From Planctomycetaceae bacterium (GTDB lineage: Bacteria; Planctomycetota; Planctomycetia; Planctomycetales; Planctomycetaceae), in contig JAWKTX010000002.1 in the NCBI GenBank assembly GCA_041398825.1, forward strand, positions 1-64,000: DNA of 64,000 nucleotides. The letters run 5' to 3'. Position 1 is the stretch's first letter. Each line of letters starts with the position of its first letter. The position numbers were made by a program, and so were the translations under genes. Under the pieces are notes generated by a model that saw nothing but the letters and a program-made list of their open reading frames with translations, was not told the origin of the DNA and searched no databases. This document shows, piece after piece, positions 55,501-63,940 of this stretch.

Positions 55501-56095
55501 CATCGACATTCATGTTGCGACGCCGTACGGCGTCTCACCTCATGTCCATATACCACTGCGAGAGGTGGAACCGGTCGTTAAGAACGGACCAGTTTGGTCA
55601 GCCAGCCTTCAGGAAGTCCTGTATCGATGGACCACCACCCAAAATGGAGGCTCAGTAGTCGGATGGGAGGTTTCAAACGATAAGGTAATGGTGAAGAGGC
55701 CACATGAAATCCGAATCGCACTGCCTTCAGGGGCCGTCAATCTGCCAGTCAAAGCAAAGCTGGACTGGACGGCGTCGATCGACGCGGGTGATAACATCAG
55801 CGATTCGGACAAGGTGATCGTGAATTCATCAAGTGTCGTTGATATTCCATACGACGCGGCTTCAGGGGAGTACGTTGTTGATAGTTCGAAACTGCAGACG
55901 CTGCATTTCGCCCTGAAGGACGGACTCGTTCAAAAGCTGAAAGCACTGGGAGACAAGAAGGGACCACCTTCTGATGATCCAGTCACAGTCCTTGTTACCG
56001 GAAAACTGACGCTGACGGTGGACAGCAGGGAGCAGACCCTGCCTGTTGGGGGAGTGCTGAAGTTGAACGTGTACTTCCCTGATCAACCGGACTAA
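52514..56095 (+). CDS. Large exported protein of unknown family
   Basis: A 1193-residue protein that I do not recognise. A signal peptide (MPPWKKTVSLFVILSLLGSSVTPSMAG, about 1-26) starts it. The first 600 residues are helical and charged (LALCLDKLEEELLEDGAVVAKA, LSRLVQKHDAGNTS). A Cys-containing segment, PECHCMAPGYQLPFYGTNPPPEARQ (near 655) with VKCRWPIHVF, and a second, FDCRGHFYPLTCGRLG (near 825), are the most distinctive. Residues about 930-1020 look like an IPT/TIG-type beta domain (FFLVGGNFSVTGTRV). The last 160 residues form another beta-rich domain. GGAG 9 bases before the ATG supports the start. It is monocistronic; a hairpin follows at 56165. Probably periplasmic or surface exposed. 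Confidence 0.8.
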   Translation: MPPWKKTVSLFVILSLLGSSVTPSMAGDGAGFFSAARSKWSGMRKETEYNHVEQLALCLDKLEEELLEDGAVVAKAPDIWGEARLTRHRQEFERKLAEKLDGFNVRFNANIARSDQAFLASAIALQSNLAAGATSAPSGDLTQINNLLPGVILNPTGEANTGATTFSVYSTKPGNLFDQSPFGLDDAKVNIEPTIELDQRARYINHLHEIRRMNEGDDTSDSPGYSLNLVRIPISLLPGSKTRKGYGAEITVTAEAHVTDELLPTTFRQLVINDLVDQLSVPIYSMIRFESEKESALQDAFLSTKRLWQRVAPTLVSIYPQIDLEGKWLTREKFDDVVKGLDERFSPRQVADDLEFLSRLVQKHDAGNTSITTAETNRLKTIVDELISQVRRVFPDEYNTVRALAIQQVAAVPGGLKGLNPVLEKQISNVLQPAGLSTEALTRTLSSDPAMQILTDQALSARIAKEYSSAGHASAKSDALNAAWTQILQTLASGGEMAERTLGSYRAVNMAYTSGAGTASAQRRARSPLSGQNLQDTLGRVRTEEIAKLFAKSVNGNDQSLPSALRGVLRDELETAYDATFHDTLFGKQSLEVFETAILTGAGIEGLRNNIDQQFAQASVATSSMRALLAWPIIVESVLLNKQLNDDIQHVSKDPECHCMAPGYQLPFYGTNPPPEARQAFVEYVKCRWPIHVFALDPMAQEQNIADQYSMRREMQLAMALAFANGSTNAQNATRYMRRLEMDMETVALNRTAVAFGHGNDTFGWRFTPRVQTPDFESNTTTGFRDLLLGGPNRDDLRKDWELEAGMKECVAIVLMPSFVTHIRFDCRGHFYPLTCGRLGIKTPSDARTSVYDNVEMSRMVRQMQDCAVCAFNESHLYRDGEVDRLLRRVKQLEKRLPLQTSYSRVPNENTLGGFEMFSSGVTDLAPELYDFYGEPGFEPGTESRFFLVGGNFSVTGTRVIAGNREAEFDLLSREVMEIVIPADAVPTDGHDGKSSIDIHVATPYGVSPHVHIPLREVEPVVKNGPVWSASLQEVLYRWTTTQNGGSVVGWEVSNDKVMVKRPHEIRIALPSGAVNLPVKAKLDWTASIDAGDNISDSDKVIVNSSSVVDIPYDAASGEYVVDSSKLQTLHFALKDGLVQKLKALGDKKGPPSDDPVTVLVTGKLTLTVDSREQTLPVGGVLKLNVYFPDQPD

Positions 56096-56164
56096 CGCAG
56101 CCTGGCTTCCGATTTAAACGGATCACCCGCGAGCAGTGACTTGCCGCACGGGTAACACGTCATC

Positions 56165-56228
56165 AGGACCTGAGTCATTATCGCGAGCAGTGCAACCTTT
56201 TCGCGGATGGTGACATCAGGTCCTTTTG
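56165..56228 (+). terminator. Compound hairpin between convergent genes
   Basis: AGGACCTGA at 56165-56173 pairs with TCAGGTCCT at 56216-56224, followed by a short T-run (56224-56227). An inner pair, CGCGA (56182-56186) and TCGCG (56201-56205), could stack within. It lies 70 bases after the 1193-residue gene and just before the pssA stop on the other strand. The loop is long, so strength is uncertain. Confidence 0.45.
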
Positions 56229-56259
56229 TTTGGTGTCAGCGCTGTTGAACATTCGCTTA

Positions 56260-57261
56260 CTACCTTGAGGCAGTCCTGTTTCGCCATCGCTGCATTTGTT
56301 TTTGCACAAATGCCTGCAAAGGAGCAGCAAGTGCGAAGTAACAGAAAATCAAGGGAAGCGCCATTTCACGGACTACAAACACCAACACGAGCGCGAAGAC
56401 CATCTTGAGCAGTTGCCTTCGTCCTCGCTCTCCCCGCACAAGTTGATTGAATACGTGGGCATAGCGAACACGAGACACCATCAGGATGGCAACGGTCAGG
56501 GCAATCAGCGGCAGAAGTAAAGACAACGCAGGCAGCAGAAAATCTGTCACGGGACGTGCCCATTTGACGTTTCCTTCGATCGTCAGATCATGCAGGCCCT
56601 TCAGTCCGATCGGAAATGCGGCAATCACACCTGCGGCCGCAGGAGATGGCAGCCCACTGAAGTGGGAGTGAGAATCTTCGTCGTCGGTTTCCACATTGAA
56701 TCGAGCGAGACGCAGGATCGCGCAAAGCATGAACAACGCAGCAATCGCCCATAGAATTCGCGCCGGGTATTCGAAGGGAGGCTGGGTTAGCGAATGCAGC
56801 AGGTTATTGTCCGGGTGAGTCAGCTTCAGCATGATAAATGCCGGTGCGACACCAAAACTGACGGCATCGCAAAGACTATCCAGCTGCGCGCCGAATTCGC
56901 TTGTCTGATTCGTGAGCCGTGCGGCACTTCCGTCAAGCATGTCGAACAGCATTGCCAGAAAGATCAGCTGTGATGCATGGAACAAAGTAATCAGCGGGAT
57001 TGACGCGGCATCAACTCCACCGGCGACGGCCGCAGCATCTGACGCCGCCGCCAGCATATCAGGTCCCACGCGCGCGCAGAGGGTGATGGCGCCGAATCCG
57101 CAGACCGCATTGCTAAGCGTCAGCAGCGTCGGCAGAACCGCGAACACTTTCTGGCGTCGCGTCTTCGGAGCGGGAGGGGCCGTGAAACGAGTCGCGGTGG
57201 ATTCAGTGTCATCCAGTTCAGGTTCGCTCAACGCAGGTTCGTTCATCACGGGTTCGTTCAT
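56260..57261 (-). CDS. pssA: CDP-diacylglycerol-serine O-phosphatidyltransferase
   Basis: A 333-residue inner-membrane enzyme that makes phosphatidylserine, the precursor of phosphatidylethanolamine. The CDP-alcohol phosphotransferase signature is complete: D110-G111-xx-A114-R115-x8-G124-x3-D128-x3-D132 (DMLDGSAARL...GAQLDSLCD). Hydrophobic segments (about 42-64, 89-110, 165-185, 205-225, 235-262, 275-310) fit the family. The LPSPAAAG block identifies the PssA type. The N-terminal 35 residues are polar, with duplicated MNEPV/MNEPA. The ATG at 57261 is preferred over GTG at 57264 because AAGGA lies 7 bases upstream. No psd gene is adjacent. Confidence 0.92.
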   Translation of the reverse strand: MNEPVMNEPALSEPELDDTESTATRFTAPPAPKTRRQKVFAVLPTLLTLSNAVCGFGAITLCARVGPDMLAAASDAAAVAGGVDAASIPLITLFHASQLIFLAMLFDMLDGSAARLTNQTSEFGAQLDSLCDAVSFGVAPAFIMLKLTHPDNNLLHSLTQPPFEYPARILWAIAALFMLCAILRLARFNVETDDEDSHSHFSGLPSPAAAGVIAAFPIGLKGLHDLTIEGNVKWARPVTDFLLPALSLLLPLIALTVAILMVSRVRYAHVFNQLVRGERGRRQLLKMVFALVLVFVVREMALPLIFCYFALAAPLQAFVQKQMQRWRNRTASR

Positions 57262-57264
57262 CAC
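57236..57264. repeat. 14-bp tandem repeat at the pssA start
   Basis: GGTTCGTTCATCAC occurs at 57236-57249 and 57251-57264 with one base between, a 15-base period. It encodes repeated GTG-ATG-AAC-GAA-CC units, so the start region has two equivalent ATG codons (57261 and 57246). This looks like slippage. Confidence 0.85.
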
Positions 57265-57555
57265 AATGTCCTTATCAGGGCTCGATCAGGCTGTCCAAAA
57301 GCCCTTATTCGATCGGGGCCTGCAGGCTCCGCCCTGGTCGATGTCCCCGAATCTGTCCGAATCTCCGGATCGTGGCGTTGTTTTCATTCGAATTCCAGCA
57401 ATGGTCTGCGGAACCCGCTCGGAAACTCTGATCTGAGGCGCATTTTGACGGAAAGTCGGCATGCTGGCCAGGATCAGCGGGGTGGTTGGTTCCGTGGCCG
57501 TGCGCCGCCACGAATTCTGCTGGTCCGGATTTCTGCTGTGAACCTGAATCTGTGG

Positions 57556-60500
57556 CTACTGCGTTTCCAGATACGACATCAGATCTGCGAGCTCTTCGGG
57601 GGTCGTATTTCTCAGCAACCCGGACGGCATCAATGATGAACGCTGTACCTCCTGAGATTCGATGTCCGCACCTTCGATTCGGTACGTCTTGTGATCGGCA
57701 TCTCGCAGCAGCACACCATCGATTGCCTGATAGACAATCAGGCCCGTGTAGACCTTCCCCGAGGTGGTGACAATGGTGGTAGTTTGATAACGAGGCGAGA
57801 TATCCCGATTGGGCTCGACGATCGCCGCAATCAGGTCATCTCGGGAAAACCGCCGCGTGACGCCGATCAGATCCGGTCCCAGCGCGCGTCGACCGCCATG
57901 GCATTTTGCGCAGGAAAGTCGCTCAAACAGCTTCTGACCTCGCTGCGAGCTGCCGGACTTCCAGTCGACTTCGGGCAGCATTGCGTAGACCTCCTTCGCA
58001 ACGTCGCTGGTGGTGACGGGAGTAAATTCCGGGTACCGGTTTGCAAGTAATTCCTGCCATCGGCGCATGGCGTCCGGCTGAGGGCGATGGCCATCCGGAC
58101 CATAAACAAATCCTCCGCTTTGTCCGGTATTGTTTTGTAGCAGTCGCATCACCGTTTCGCGAATCCGGAATTCGCGCAAGTCATTGACCAGTCGTCGTGC
58201 CGTCGAAAGCAACTGGTACTGCTCCGCAGGTGTATTTGATGGAGGCAGTTTTGTCAGGGCTTTGACGCACGCGTCGACAGCATTCAGCTGGGCCGAGTTC
58301 AGTCCGTCCAGGTAAAGTGAGCGATCGTCTTTCGCTGGCTTTTCGGACAGCACAATCAGGATGGCATCCCGGACGGACAGATTATCGAGCTGGTCGCGAA
58401 GAAACTGTTGGTGTGCCGGATTCTTTGATTCCCCGATGATGAACACAACGTCATTTGACCAGACAAAGTCATCGTCGGACTGAATTGTGCTGACGAATCC
58501 ATCGATGGCTTTTGGCACCTGATCCTGTGCAACCTGACTCATGTAATAGGCATGCCCGGGCTGACCGAATCCGGGCTGATCAACAAGAAGTTGCGGCATG
58601 GCGGGATCAACGCGGCACAAGGCTTTGAATAACTCGCCCATGCGGTCATCCCAGTTGGTGTCCTGCTTTAATCCCAGACGCCGGACCTTCACGTCGATAT
58701 TAATCAGCGCCTGCGCCGTTCTGGTGCTTTCGTCGAACGAACGTTCCAGCTCAAACTGAGACAAAGCAGCGAGACGATGGATATCATCCGATGGAGAGGA
58801 TTCTTCCGTGATCCCTGCCAGCAGTGATCCCAGTAATTCGCGATTCAGCGGCGTTGTCATGGAAATGATGCGAATCAATTCCTGGTCAAGTAAAGGATCT
58901 CCGCTGGGAAACGTTTTTGCGACGGCAGCGCGAATCGGATTGAGTTCGAAGTCGTATTCGGCGAGTGGCAGCCGGGCGGCATAGCTGTCGAACATTGGCG
59001 GCCGTTTTTCTGAAGGGCCGACGTCTCCCAATGCCAGTTGCAGCGCCCTGGCCGCTTCCCGCCGCAATTCCATGGGAGCATTCGTGGCTGTGAGAACCTG
59101 CGTTGCCTGCTTTGCAACGGACATGTTGACGCCTTCTGACCGCATTTGCTGACCAAGACCCAGCCAGATGAGTCCACGGGCATTTGAAGGTATGAGTCCG
59201 GCGATGATTTGTTGCTGCCGGTCAGACAGCTTCTGTACGAGCATCGCTGACGACAGTCTCACGAATCGATCGTTCGAAACCAGCCCCGCAGCAATCTGTG
59301 GCAGGTAATCATTCAGCGTGCCTGATTCTGATTCATTGTTCGCTTCGGTCGTGTTGATGGTACTCAGCGCCTCAAGTGCGACCCTTTGCACGAAAGGGTC
59401 GGTGTCAGACAGCAGTTGTTTCAACGACCTGGAATCCGGTTTCTGCGGGTTCGATCGACCGATGGCCCAGGCCGTTCGGGCGCGGATAACCGGCGACGAC
59501 GCCTGGAACAGCTCACCCGAAAGTGTTGCATCCAGTCCGCCAAACAGCTCGACAAGTATTTCGATCGCGCGTGTTCGTTCGGAAATGCGGTGGGTCACAT
59601 CAAGAGCCGCCGCCTGGAATTCTTTCCTGCCCAGCTTTGCTGCCCGAGGAACCCACTGCGATCTCGACCAGCTGCTCAACGGTTGATCGGCTTTCAGGAC
59701 CTGATCAATGGCAGCGTCCTCTTTTAAGGTTTCGGTCGCCTTTTGCAGGGCCGCCAAACCGTCTTCGTGAATTATTCGGTAGACGCTGCCTCGTGTGCCG
59801 CGACCTCCAACAGAAACAAACAAACTTCCATCCGGTCCGACTTCGATATCGGTGGGAGCAAACCCGAATTGATTCGTGCCGGATGCAAATTCAATGGGTT
59901 CGGACTTCCACGTTGAACCATCCTGGTCCAGCGGCACAGCCAGAATCCGCCCCAGCGTCCAGTCGAGTACAAACAACGATCCAAACCACGACGCCGGAAA
60001 CTGACGATGCTGATAACTAACGACGCCCGTCGGAGATCCACGGCCAAATGACGCGATCACGGGAGGCATGTCGGCCCAGAAGGAGGGTCGCTTCCATCCA
60101 CTGCTGACCCAGCCCGCGTCGGACATCGGAAGCAACTGGAAAACTCGCGTCGGAAGATACCATGGCAATGTAATGTCGCGTTCGTCATCGCTGTCGTAAG
60201 TGAATATGTCGCCATTGGTCGAGAAAGCAAAGTCGTAGGCATTGCGCATTCCATCGGCAACGACTTCACCGCCGCTGAGATCATGCCGGAGACGCATCAG
60301 AACACCGTTGTGGGGATTCTTCAGTGGCGTTGTCGGCAGATTGGCATAGGCACTGGTGACTCCCGCAAAGTTTCCGGCGATGATGTACCACCAGCCATCC
60401 GGTCCCTTCTGAATCGAATGCACATGGTGTTCGCCACCGGCTTCAATTTTCAGAAATGTCTGCGGCGGCCCATCCGCGATATCGTTCGCATCCTCGTCGC

Positions 60501-60918
60501 GGAAAATCAAAAGGCCCTCGTCGCCCGAGCATAAGAGATGACGCCCCAGCCAGTACATCCCCTGAGAACCCGTCTCGGGCTTATCGGCAAACTGACGAAA
60601 CGAATCGGCCCGTCCATCGTTATCTTCATCAATCAGAATTCGAATATATCCGGGCCCCGAAACGACGACACGCCCCTGAGAATCGATCGACAGGCTGTGG
60701 ATGTCGTGAGCCAGATCGTCGTCCGCGTACAGCGAAACGCGAAACCCATCGGGGACGCTGATTCCTTTGAAAGGCTCAGGCGTTTCTGCGGAATTCGACG
60801 TGCGATCAGGGCTGTCTTCGACGACAGGGATGTCAGTCTGACACGCAACGGCACCGGACAGCATGGCTGATTCTGTCAACAGGCATGTCGCGCACAATGC
60901 TGCGTTCAACAAACGCAT
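57556..60918 (-). CDS. PVC-type NHL-propeller, HEAT and c-type heme protein
   Basis: A 1120-residue exported protein. After a signal region, residues about 50-400 form an NHL/PQQ-dehydrogenase-like propeller (PDGFRVSLYADDDLAHDIHSLSIDSQGRVVVSGPGYIRIL; GGEHHVHSIQKGPDGWWYI), the 'putative membrane-bound dehydrogenase' type. A long HEAT-like helical part follows (DPFVQRVALEALSTI). The C-terminal 130 residues are a Planctomycetes heme-binding domain with CAKCHGG and GPDLIGVTRRFSRDDLIAAIVEPN, then SGKVYTGLIV. These proteins probably oxidise sugars in the periplasm and pass electrons to the heme. The ATG at 60918 has AGGA upstream. The 290 bases to pssA hold nothing recognised. Confidence 0.9.
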   Translation of the reverse strand: MRLLNAALCATCLLTESAMLSGAVACQTDIPVVEDSPDRTSNSAETPEPFKGISVPDGFRVSLYADDDLAHDIHSLSIDSQGRVVVSGPGYIRILIDEDNDGRADSFRQFADKPETGSQGMYWLGRHLLCSGDEGLLIFRDEDANDIADGPPQTFLKIEAGGEHHVHSIQKGPDGWWYIIAGNFAGVTSAYANLPTTPLKNPHNGVLMRLRHDLSGGEVVADGMRNAYDFAFSTNGDIFTYDSDDERDITLPWYLPTRVFQLLPMSDAGWVSSGWKRPSFWADMPPVIASFGRGSPTGVVSYQHRQFPASWFGSLFVLDWTLGRILAVPLDQDGSTWKSEPIEFASGTNQFGFAPTDIEVGPDGSLFVSVGGRGTRGSVYRIIHEDGLAALQKATETLKEDAAIDQVLKADQPLSSWSRSQWVPRAAKLGRKEFQAAALDVTHRISERTRAIEILVELFGGLDATLSGELFQASSPVIRARTAWAIGRSNPQKPDSRSLKQLLSDTDPFVQRVALEALSTINTTEANNESESGTLNDYLPQIAAGLVSNDRFVRLSSAMLVQKLSDRQQQIIAGLIPSNARGLIWLGLGQQMRSEGVNMSVAKQATQVLTATNAPMELRREAARALQLALGDVGPSEKRPPMFDSYAARLPLAEYDFELNPIRAAVAKTFPSGDPLLDQELIRIISMTTPLNRELLGSLLAGITEESSPSDDIHRLAALSQFELERSFDESTRTAQALINIDVKVRRLGLKQDTNWDDRMGELFKALCRVDPAMPQLLVDQPGFGQPGHAYYMSQVAQDQVPKAIDGFVSTIQSDDDFVWSNDVVFIIGESKNPAHQQFLRDQLDNLSVRDAILIVLSEKPAKDDRSLYLDGLNSAQLNAVDACVKALTKLPPSNTPAEQYQLLSTARRLVNDLREFRIRETVMRLLQNNTGQSGGFVYGPDGHRPQPDAMRRWQELLANRYPEFTPVTTSDVAKEVYAMLPEVDWKSGSSQRGQKLFERLSCAKCHGGRRALGPDLIGVTRRFSRDDLIAAIVEPNRDISPRYQTTTIVTTSGKVYTGLIVYQAIDGVLLRDADHKTYRIEGADIESQEVQRSSLMPSGLLRNTTPEELADLMSYLETQ

Positions 60919-61592
60919 ATCACAATCCTTTGTAGGTCCCACAACGGTCTCTGGTTGGGCATTCTACGCAGTTGGCTCGATCTTTGTCAGACCAGTCGCA
61001 CGAATCTGCCGAGCGATGCCAACCGGATTCTGCAAGCCGTTCCGTAAGCAACCACTGTTCGAAGAAAAGCGTAAGAACGTTGCCGACCAGACCGTTGCGA
61101 GATCAAATCGGTGTTCCTTTGCTGGCAAATCCCCGGACATTTTTCTTTGCAGCACGAAAGAATTCAGCATCGAATCTCTCGTGGTATTGCCGGCGAGGTC
61201 CCGCGGAATTGCCGGGGTTCCTGCCGACTCCAGAGAACTGCCGTGGTCTCGAATGGACTCGCAGATCGACATGGCATCGTGTCAGCGGAAAAATATCAGG
61301 ATCGCAGTGCAATGACGCTGATGCGAAATCGCAGACGATGCGAAATCAGAGAGAGATGGCGGGCAGTTTTTTTGCTGTCACGGCCACCAGTCAATCATCC
61401 GACCTGGTCAAAACGTCCGCGCGTGGACAAACGGCGACAGGTCTGAACGAACTGTCGCCGTTTGCACTGATGTTCCGAATTGTCGCGGGAGAACCATCAT
61501 GCGTTGGACCCAATGATTCAGAATGGTCCAGACCGCGTCTGACTGCAAGTGCCAATTGAAGCGAACGGATCCCGCGCGACCTGCGGAATCTG
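60919..61592. other. Long intergenic region
   Basis: About 670 bases without a convincing gene. Frames on the plus strand are Arg/Ser/Cys rich and look non-coding. A short direct repeat, GATGCGAAATC, occurs at 61320-61330 and 61337-61347. No hairpin with a T-run or RNA was recognised. Confidence 0.4.
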
Positions 61593-62693
61593 CTACGGCT
61601 GAATTGGCCCTCGAATTTGTCGAGTGACAATTCGATGGCCTGGTATCTGGGTGTGATTCGACTGATTGGGGATGGTCTGCCAGCTTGCTGGATTAATGTC
61701 GCCACCCGGAAACAGATCCGGCTCTTCATTCAGACGGGGAGCTGGTGTTGATGGCTCTGGAACTCCAAAATCAGGATTCGTCTGCTCCGGCATATCGTCG
61801 AAAGTTCGGCCTTCATCCGAGACAGGTTCTTCTGCCGTTGTACCAGGTGCACGGAATTGTTTTTCTGGCGGAACCGGCGGGTTGAGTGTTTGATCAGGCA
61901 CCGGGCTGGAAGCGCTAGGAGGTACTTCCGCCGATGTCGTATTGTCGTACCAGACATCCTGTCCAACCGCGCATCCCGGTTCGAACGAATTCTGAAATAC
62001 GGGTGCGTGACAACTCGGATCGGCCATTATGGGTGATGTCGTACACGATGCATCATATGAGGGCATCGGAATCGGGTGAGCTGGCATCAGAGTCGCCGGA
62101 GGCATCGGCACCGGCATCACTGGTTCATGCATGATCGGGGTATGCATGACTGGGGATGGCATTGCGGGTGCTGGCTGGTAAAACTGCTGTATCACCGGTT
62201 GAGGAAGTTGATTCATGACTGGCGTGGTCATCTGCATCACGGGAAATCCGCTGGCCGGACCGCACTCCTGACAGGGATCGGATATTGTTTCGCCGCATCC
62301 GCAGTCATCACCCATTATTGTTGGCATCACAGCTGCCGCTGGTGCTCCGCATCCACAATCACTGGTCACCATGAAGGACTGAGAATACGGTGTCTGGAAG
62401 GCAGCTGGCTGTACGAAGGTTGGTTGGGCGTAGGCAGGTTGACCGTACAGATTCGTGGCCTGCTGTGAATAGAGCTGCTGCAGCTCTCGCCTCTGTTTGC
62501 GTGACAACGAAGTGAGTCGGCTTTGCTGATCCATGGGATACAAAGGAGCCGGCTGGTAAATGCTGGTATAAGGATTCTGTGAAGCATTCCTGCGCAAGCC
62601 CGGTGGCTTGAAGATTTCGGGGCGGTGGTGAAGGCAACAGCCCGACGAAAGGATGCCGACAAGGGCTGCGAGCAGCAGATTTTGCCGTTGCAT
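61593..62693 (-). CDS. Met/Pro/Gln-rich exported, lipoprotein-like protein
   Basis: A 366-residue protein of unknown family. The N-terminus MQRQNLLLAALVGILSSGCC looks like a lipoprotein signal (possible lipidation at the first Cys, although the lipobox is imperfect). Then come a Tyr/Gln-rich part (LYSQQATNLYGQPAYAQP), repeated CGCG clusters (SDCGCGAP, DDCGCGETISDPCQECG), a Met/Pro/His run (MPSPVMHTPIMHEPVMP...) that could bind metal or be disordered, and a Pro/Glu tail. The ATG at 62693 is chosen; ATG 62705 and an upstream frame to 62774 are alternatives. Composition suggests an envelope protein; no function can be given. Confidence 0.65.
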   Translation of the reverse strand: MQRQNLLLAALVGILSSGCCLHHRPEIFKPPGLRRNASQNPYTSIYQPAPLYPMDQQSRLTSLSRKQRRELQQLYSQQATNLYGQPAYAQPTFVQPAAFQTPYSQSFMVTSDCGCGAPAAAVMPTIMGDDCGCGETISDPCQECGPASGFPVMQMTTPVMNQLPQPVIQQFYQPAPAMPSPVMHTPIMHEPVMPVPMPPATLMPAHPIPMPSYDASCTTSPIMADPSCHAPVFQNSFEPGCAVGQDVWYDNTTSAEVPPSASSPVPDQTLNPPVPPEKQFRAPGTTAEEPVSDEGRTFDDMPEQTNPDFGVPEPSTPAPRLNEEPDLFPGGDINPASWQTIPNQSNHTQIPGHRIVTRQIRGPIQP

Positions 62694-63110
62694 GAGAACG
62701 TCCATTCTGAGACGGGATTGGTCTGACAGGAGCACCTGATGATCGAAGGCGCTGCGAGGGGGAAGAGAGGGCAATACGTATCTTGAGGATCGGACTTTCC
62801 GTGTGGTAAACTTTAACGGTTGTAACGATTATTTTTCGGATTTCCGGATATTGCTCCTGGGCAGACTCCTGGGTTTGCACAACCGTTGGGAATCGGGATT
62901 TGTCGGCTGTCGTTCCTGCGGAGAGAGAAGCTGGAATCCACCGGGGCTGAATTTGTCGGCCCGGCGAACATTCACCGCGTCGACAGGACCACACAGTGTT
63001 GGCGGAGTGCGTGGCCAGGTTGCAGTCGCTAACATCCGGTTTCAACGCATCCTTACCTTTGCCATCGCGGTTCCGACCGCGGGTGAGCCTTCCTGAAAGT
63101 CGACAAAACA
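62694..63110. other. Divergent intergenic region
   Basis: About 415 bases between the divergent lipoprotein-like and ThuA genes. It should hold both promoters, but none could be defined. Long frames on the minus strand overlap the lipoprotein gene and are rejected. No repeats were noticed. Confidence 0.3.
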
Positions 63111-63878
63111 ATGATTCGCACGTTATTGCTTGCCAGTCTGATTGCCCTTGCCCCGACATCAACTGTTTTGGCCCAGTCGCCAAAGCCAAAACCGGAGGGG
63201 GAAAAACCAATCCGCGTTCTTCTGATTACGGGCGGTTGCTGTCACGATTACCCTTTTCAGAGCTACAAGTTGCAGTCAGCGGCGAAGGAAAGAGGCGTGG
63301 ATGTTGACTGGACGATCGTCAACCAGGGCGGCAATGGCACACAGGCAACCATCGAGCTCTACAAAAACCCCAATTGGGCTGAAGGATATGATGTCGTCAT
63401 TCACAACGAATGCTTTGCGAATACCACGGATGAGTCTTACATTCGCACGATCACGAATGCCCACAAGTCCGGTGTCAACGCGGTCGTGATCCACTGTGCA
63501 ATGCACACCTACCGCGCCGCAGAAATTGACGATTGGCGAGAAATGCTGGGCGTGACAAGCCGTCGTCACGAACACAAAAGCGAATACATGGTTCGTAATG
63601 CCAGGCCTGAACATCCGGCAATGAAGGACTTTCCTCAGGAATGGACAACGCCCAGTGACGAGTTGTACGTGATCGAAAAAGTCTGGCCGGATACTGAGGT
63701 TCTGGCCACTTCGGTGAGCGAAAAGACACAGGAAATGCACCCGGTCATCTGGGCACACAAGTATGGAAAAGCGCGTGTCTTCGGAACGACCTACGGACAT
63801 TCCAACGAAACTTTTGAAGACAAAGTCTTCCTGGACACCATCATCAACGGCATGCAGTGGGCCGCTGGCAGGATTTGA
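63111..63878 (+). CDS. Exported ThuA-domain protein
   Basis: A 255-residue protein with a signal peptide (MIRTLLLASLIALAPTSTVLAQ, about 1-22). It has a ThuA (trehalose utilisation, class I glutamine amidotransferase-like) fold: IRVLLITGGCCHDYPFQS, YDVVIHNECF, GVNAVVIHCAMHTYR and VFGTTYGHSNETFED near the C-terminus. ThuA proteins act in sugar oxidation or hydrolysis; planctomycete members often occur with heme and dehydrogenase proteins like the one at 57556. A terminator-like hairpin follows at 63903. The start is ATG at 63111. Confidence 0.88.
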   Translation: MIRTLLLASLIALAPTSTVLAQSPKPKPEGEKPIRVLLITGGCCHDYPFQSYKLQSAAKERGVDVDWTIVNQGGNGTQATIELYKNPNWAEGYDVVIHNECFANTTDESYIRTITNAHKSGVNAVVIHCAMHTYRAAEIDDWREMLGVTSRRHEHKSEYMVRNARPEHPAMKDFPQEWTTPSDELYVIEKVWPDTEVLATSVSEKTQEMHPVIWAHKYGKARVFGTTYGHSNETFEDKVFLDTIINGMQWAAGRI

Positions 63879-63902
63879 ATTCTGTAACATCCAAAGCAGA
63901 AC

Positions 63903-63940
63903 AGACGGCGACCGCTACGCCCGTCTCTGTCGCCGTCTTT
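63903..63940 (+). terminator. Intrinsic terminator after the ThuA gene
   Basis: AGACGGCGAC at 63903-63912 pairs perfectly with GTCGCCGTCT at 63929-63938, with a 16-base loop, followed by TT and a CT-rich stretch. It lies 24 bases after the ThuA stop. Confidence 0.7.

Noticed and set aside
56912..57436. 174-residue plus-strand frame
   Set aside because: Antisense to pssA, which has a complete family signature.
60972..61559. 195-residue plus-strand frame
   Set aside because: Arg/Ser/Cys-rich composition, no motif, no ribosome binding site; it looks like non-coding sequence in a GC-rich genome.
62359..63210. 283-residue minus-strand frame
   Set aside because: It overlaps the lipoprotein-like gene in another register and the ThuA gene on the other strand; composition is not protein-like.
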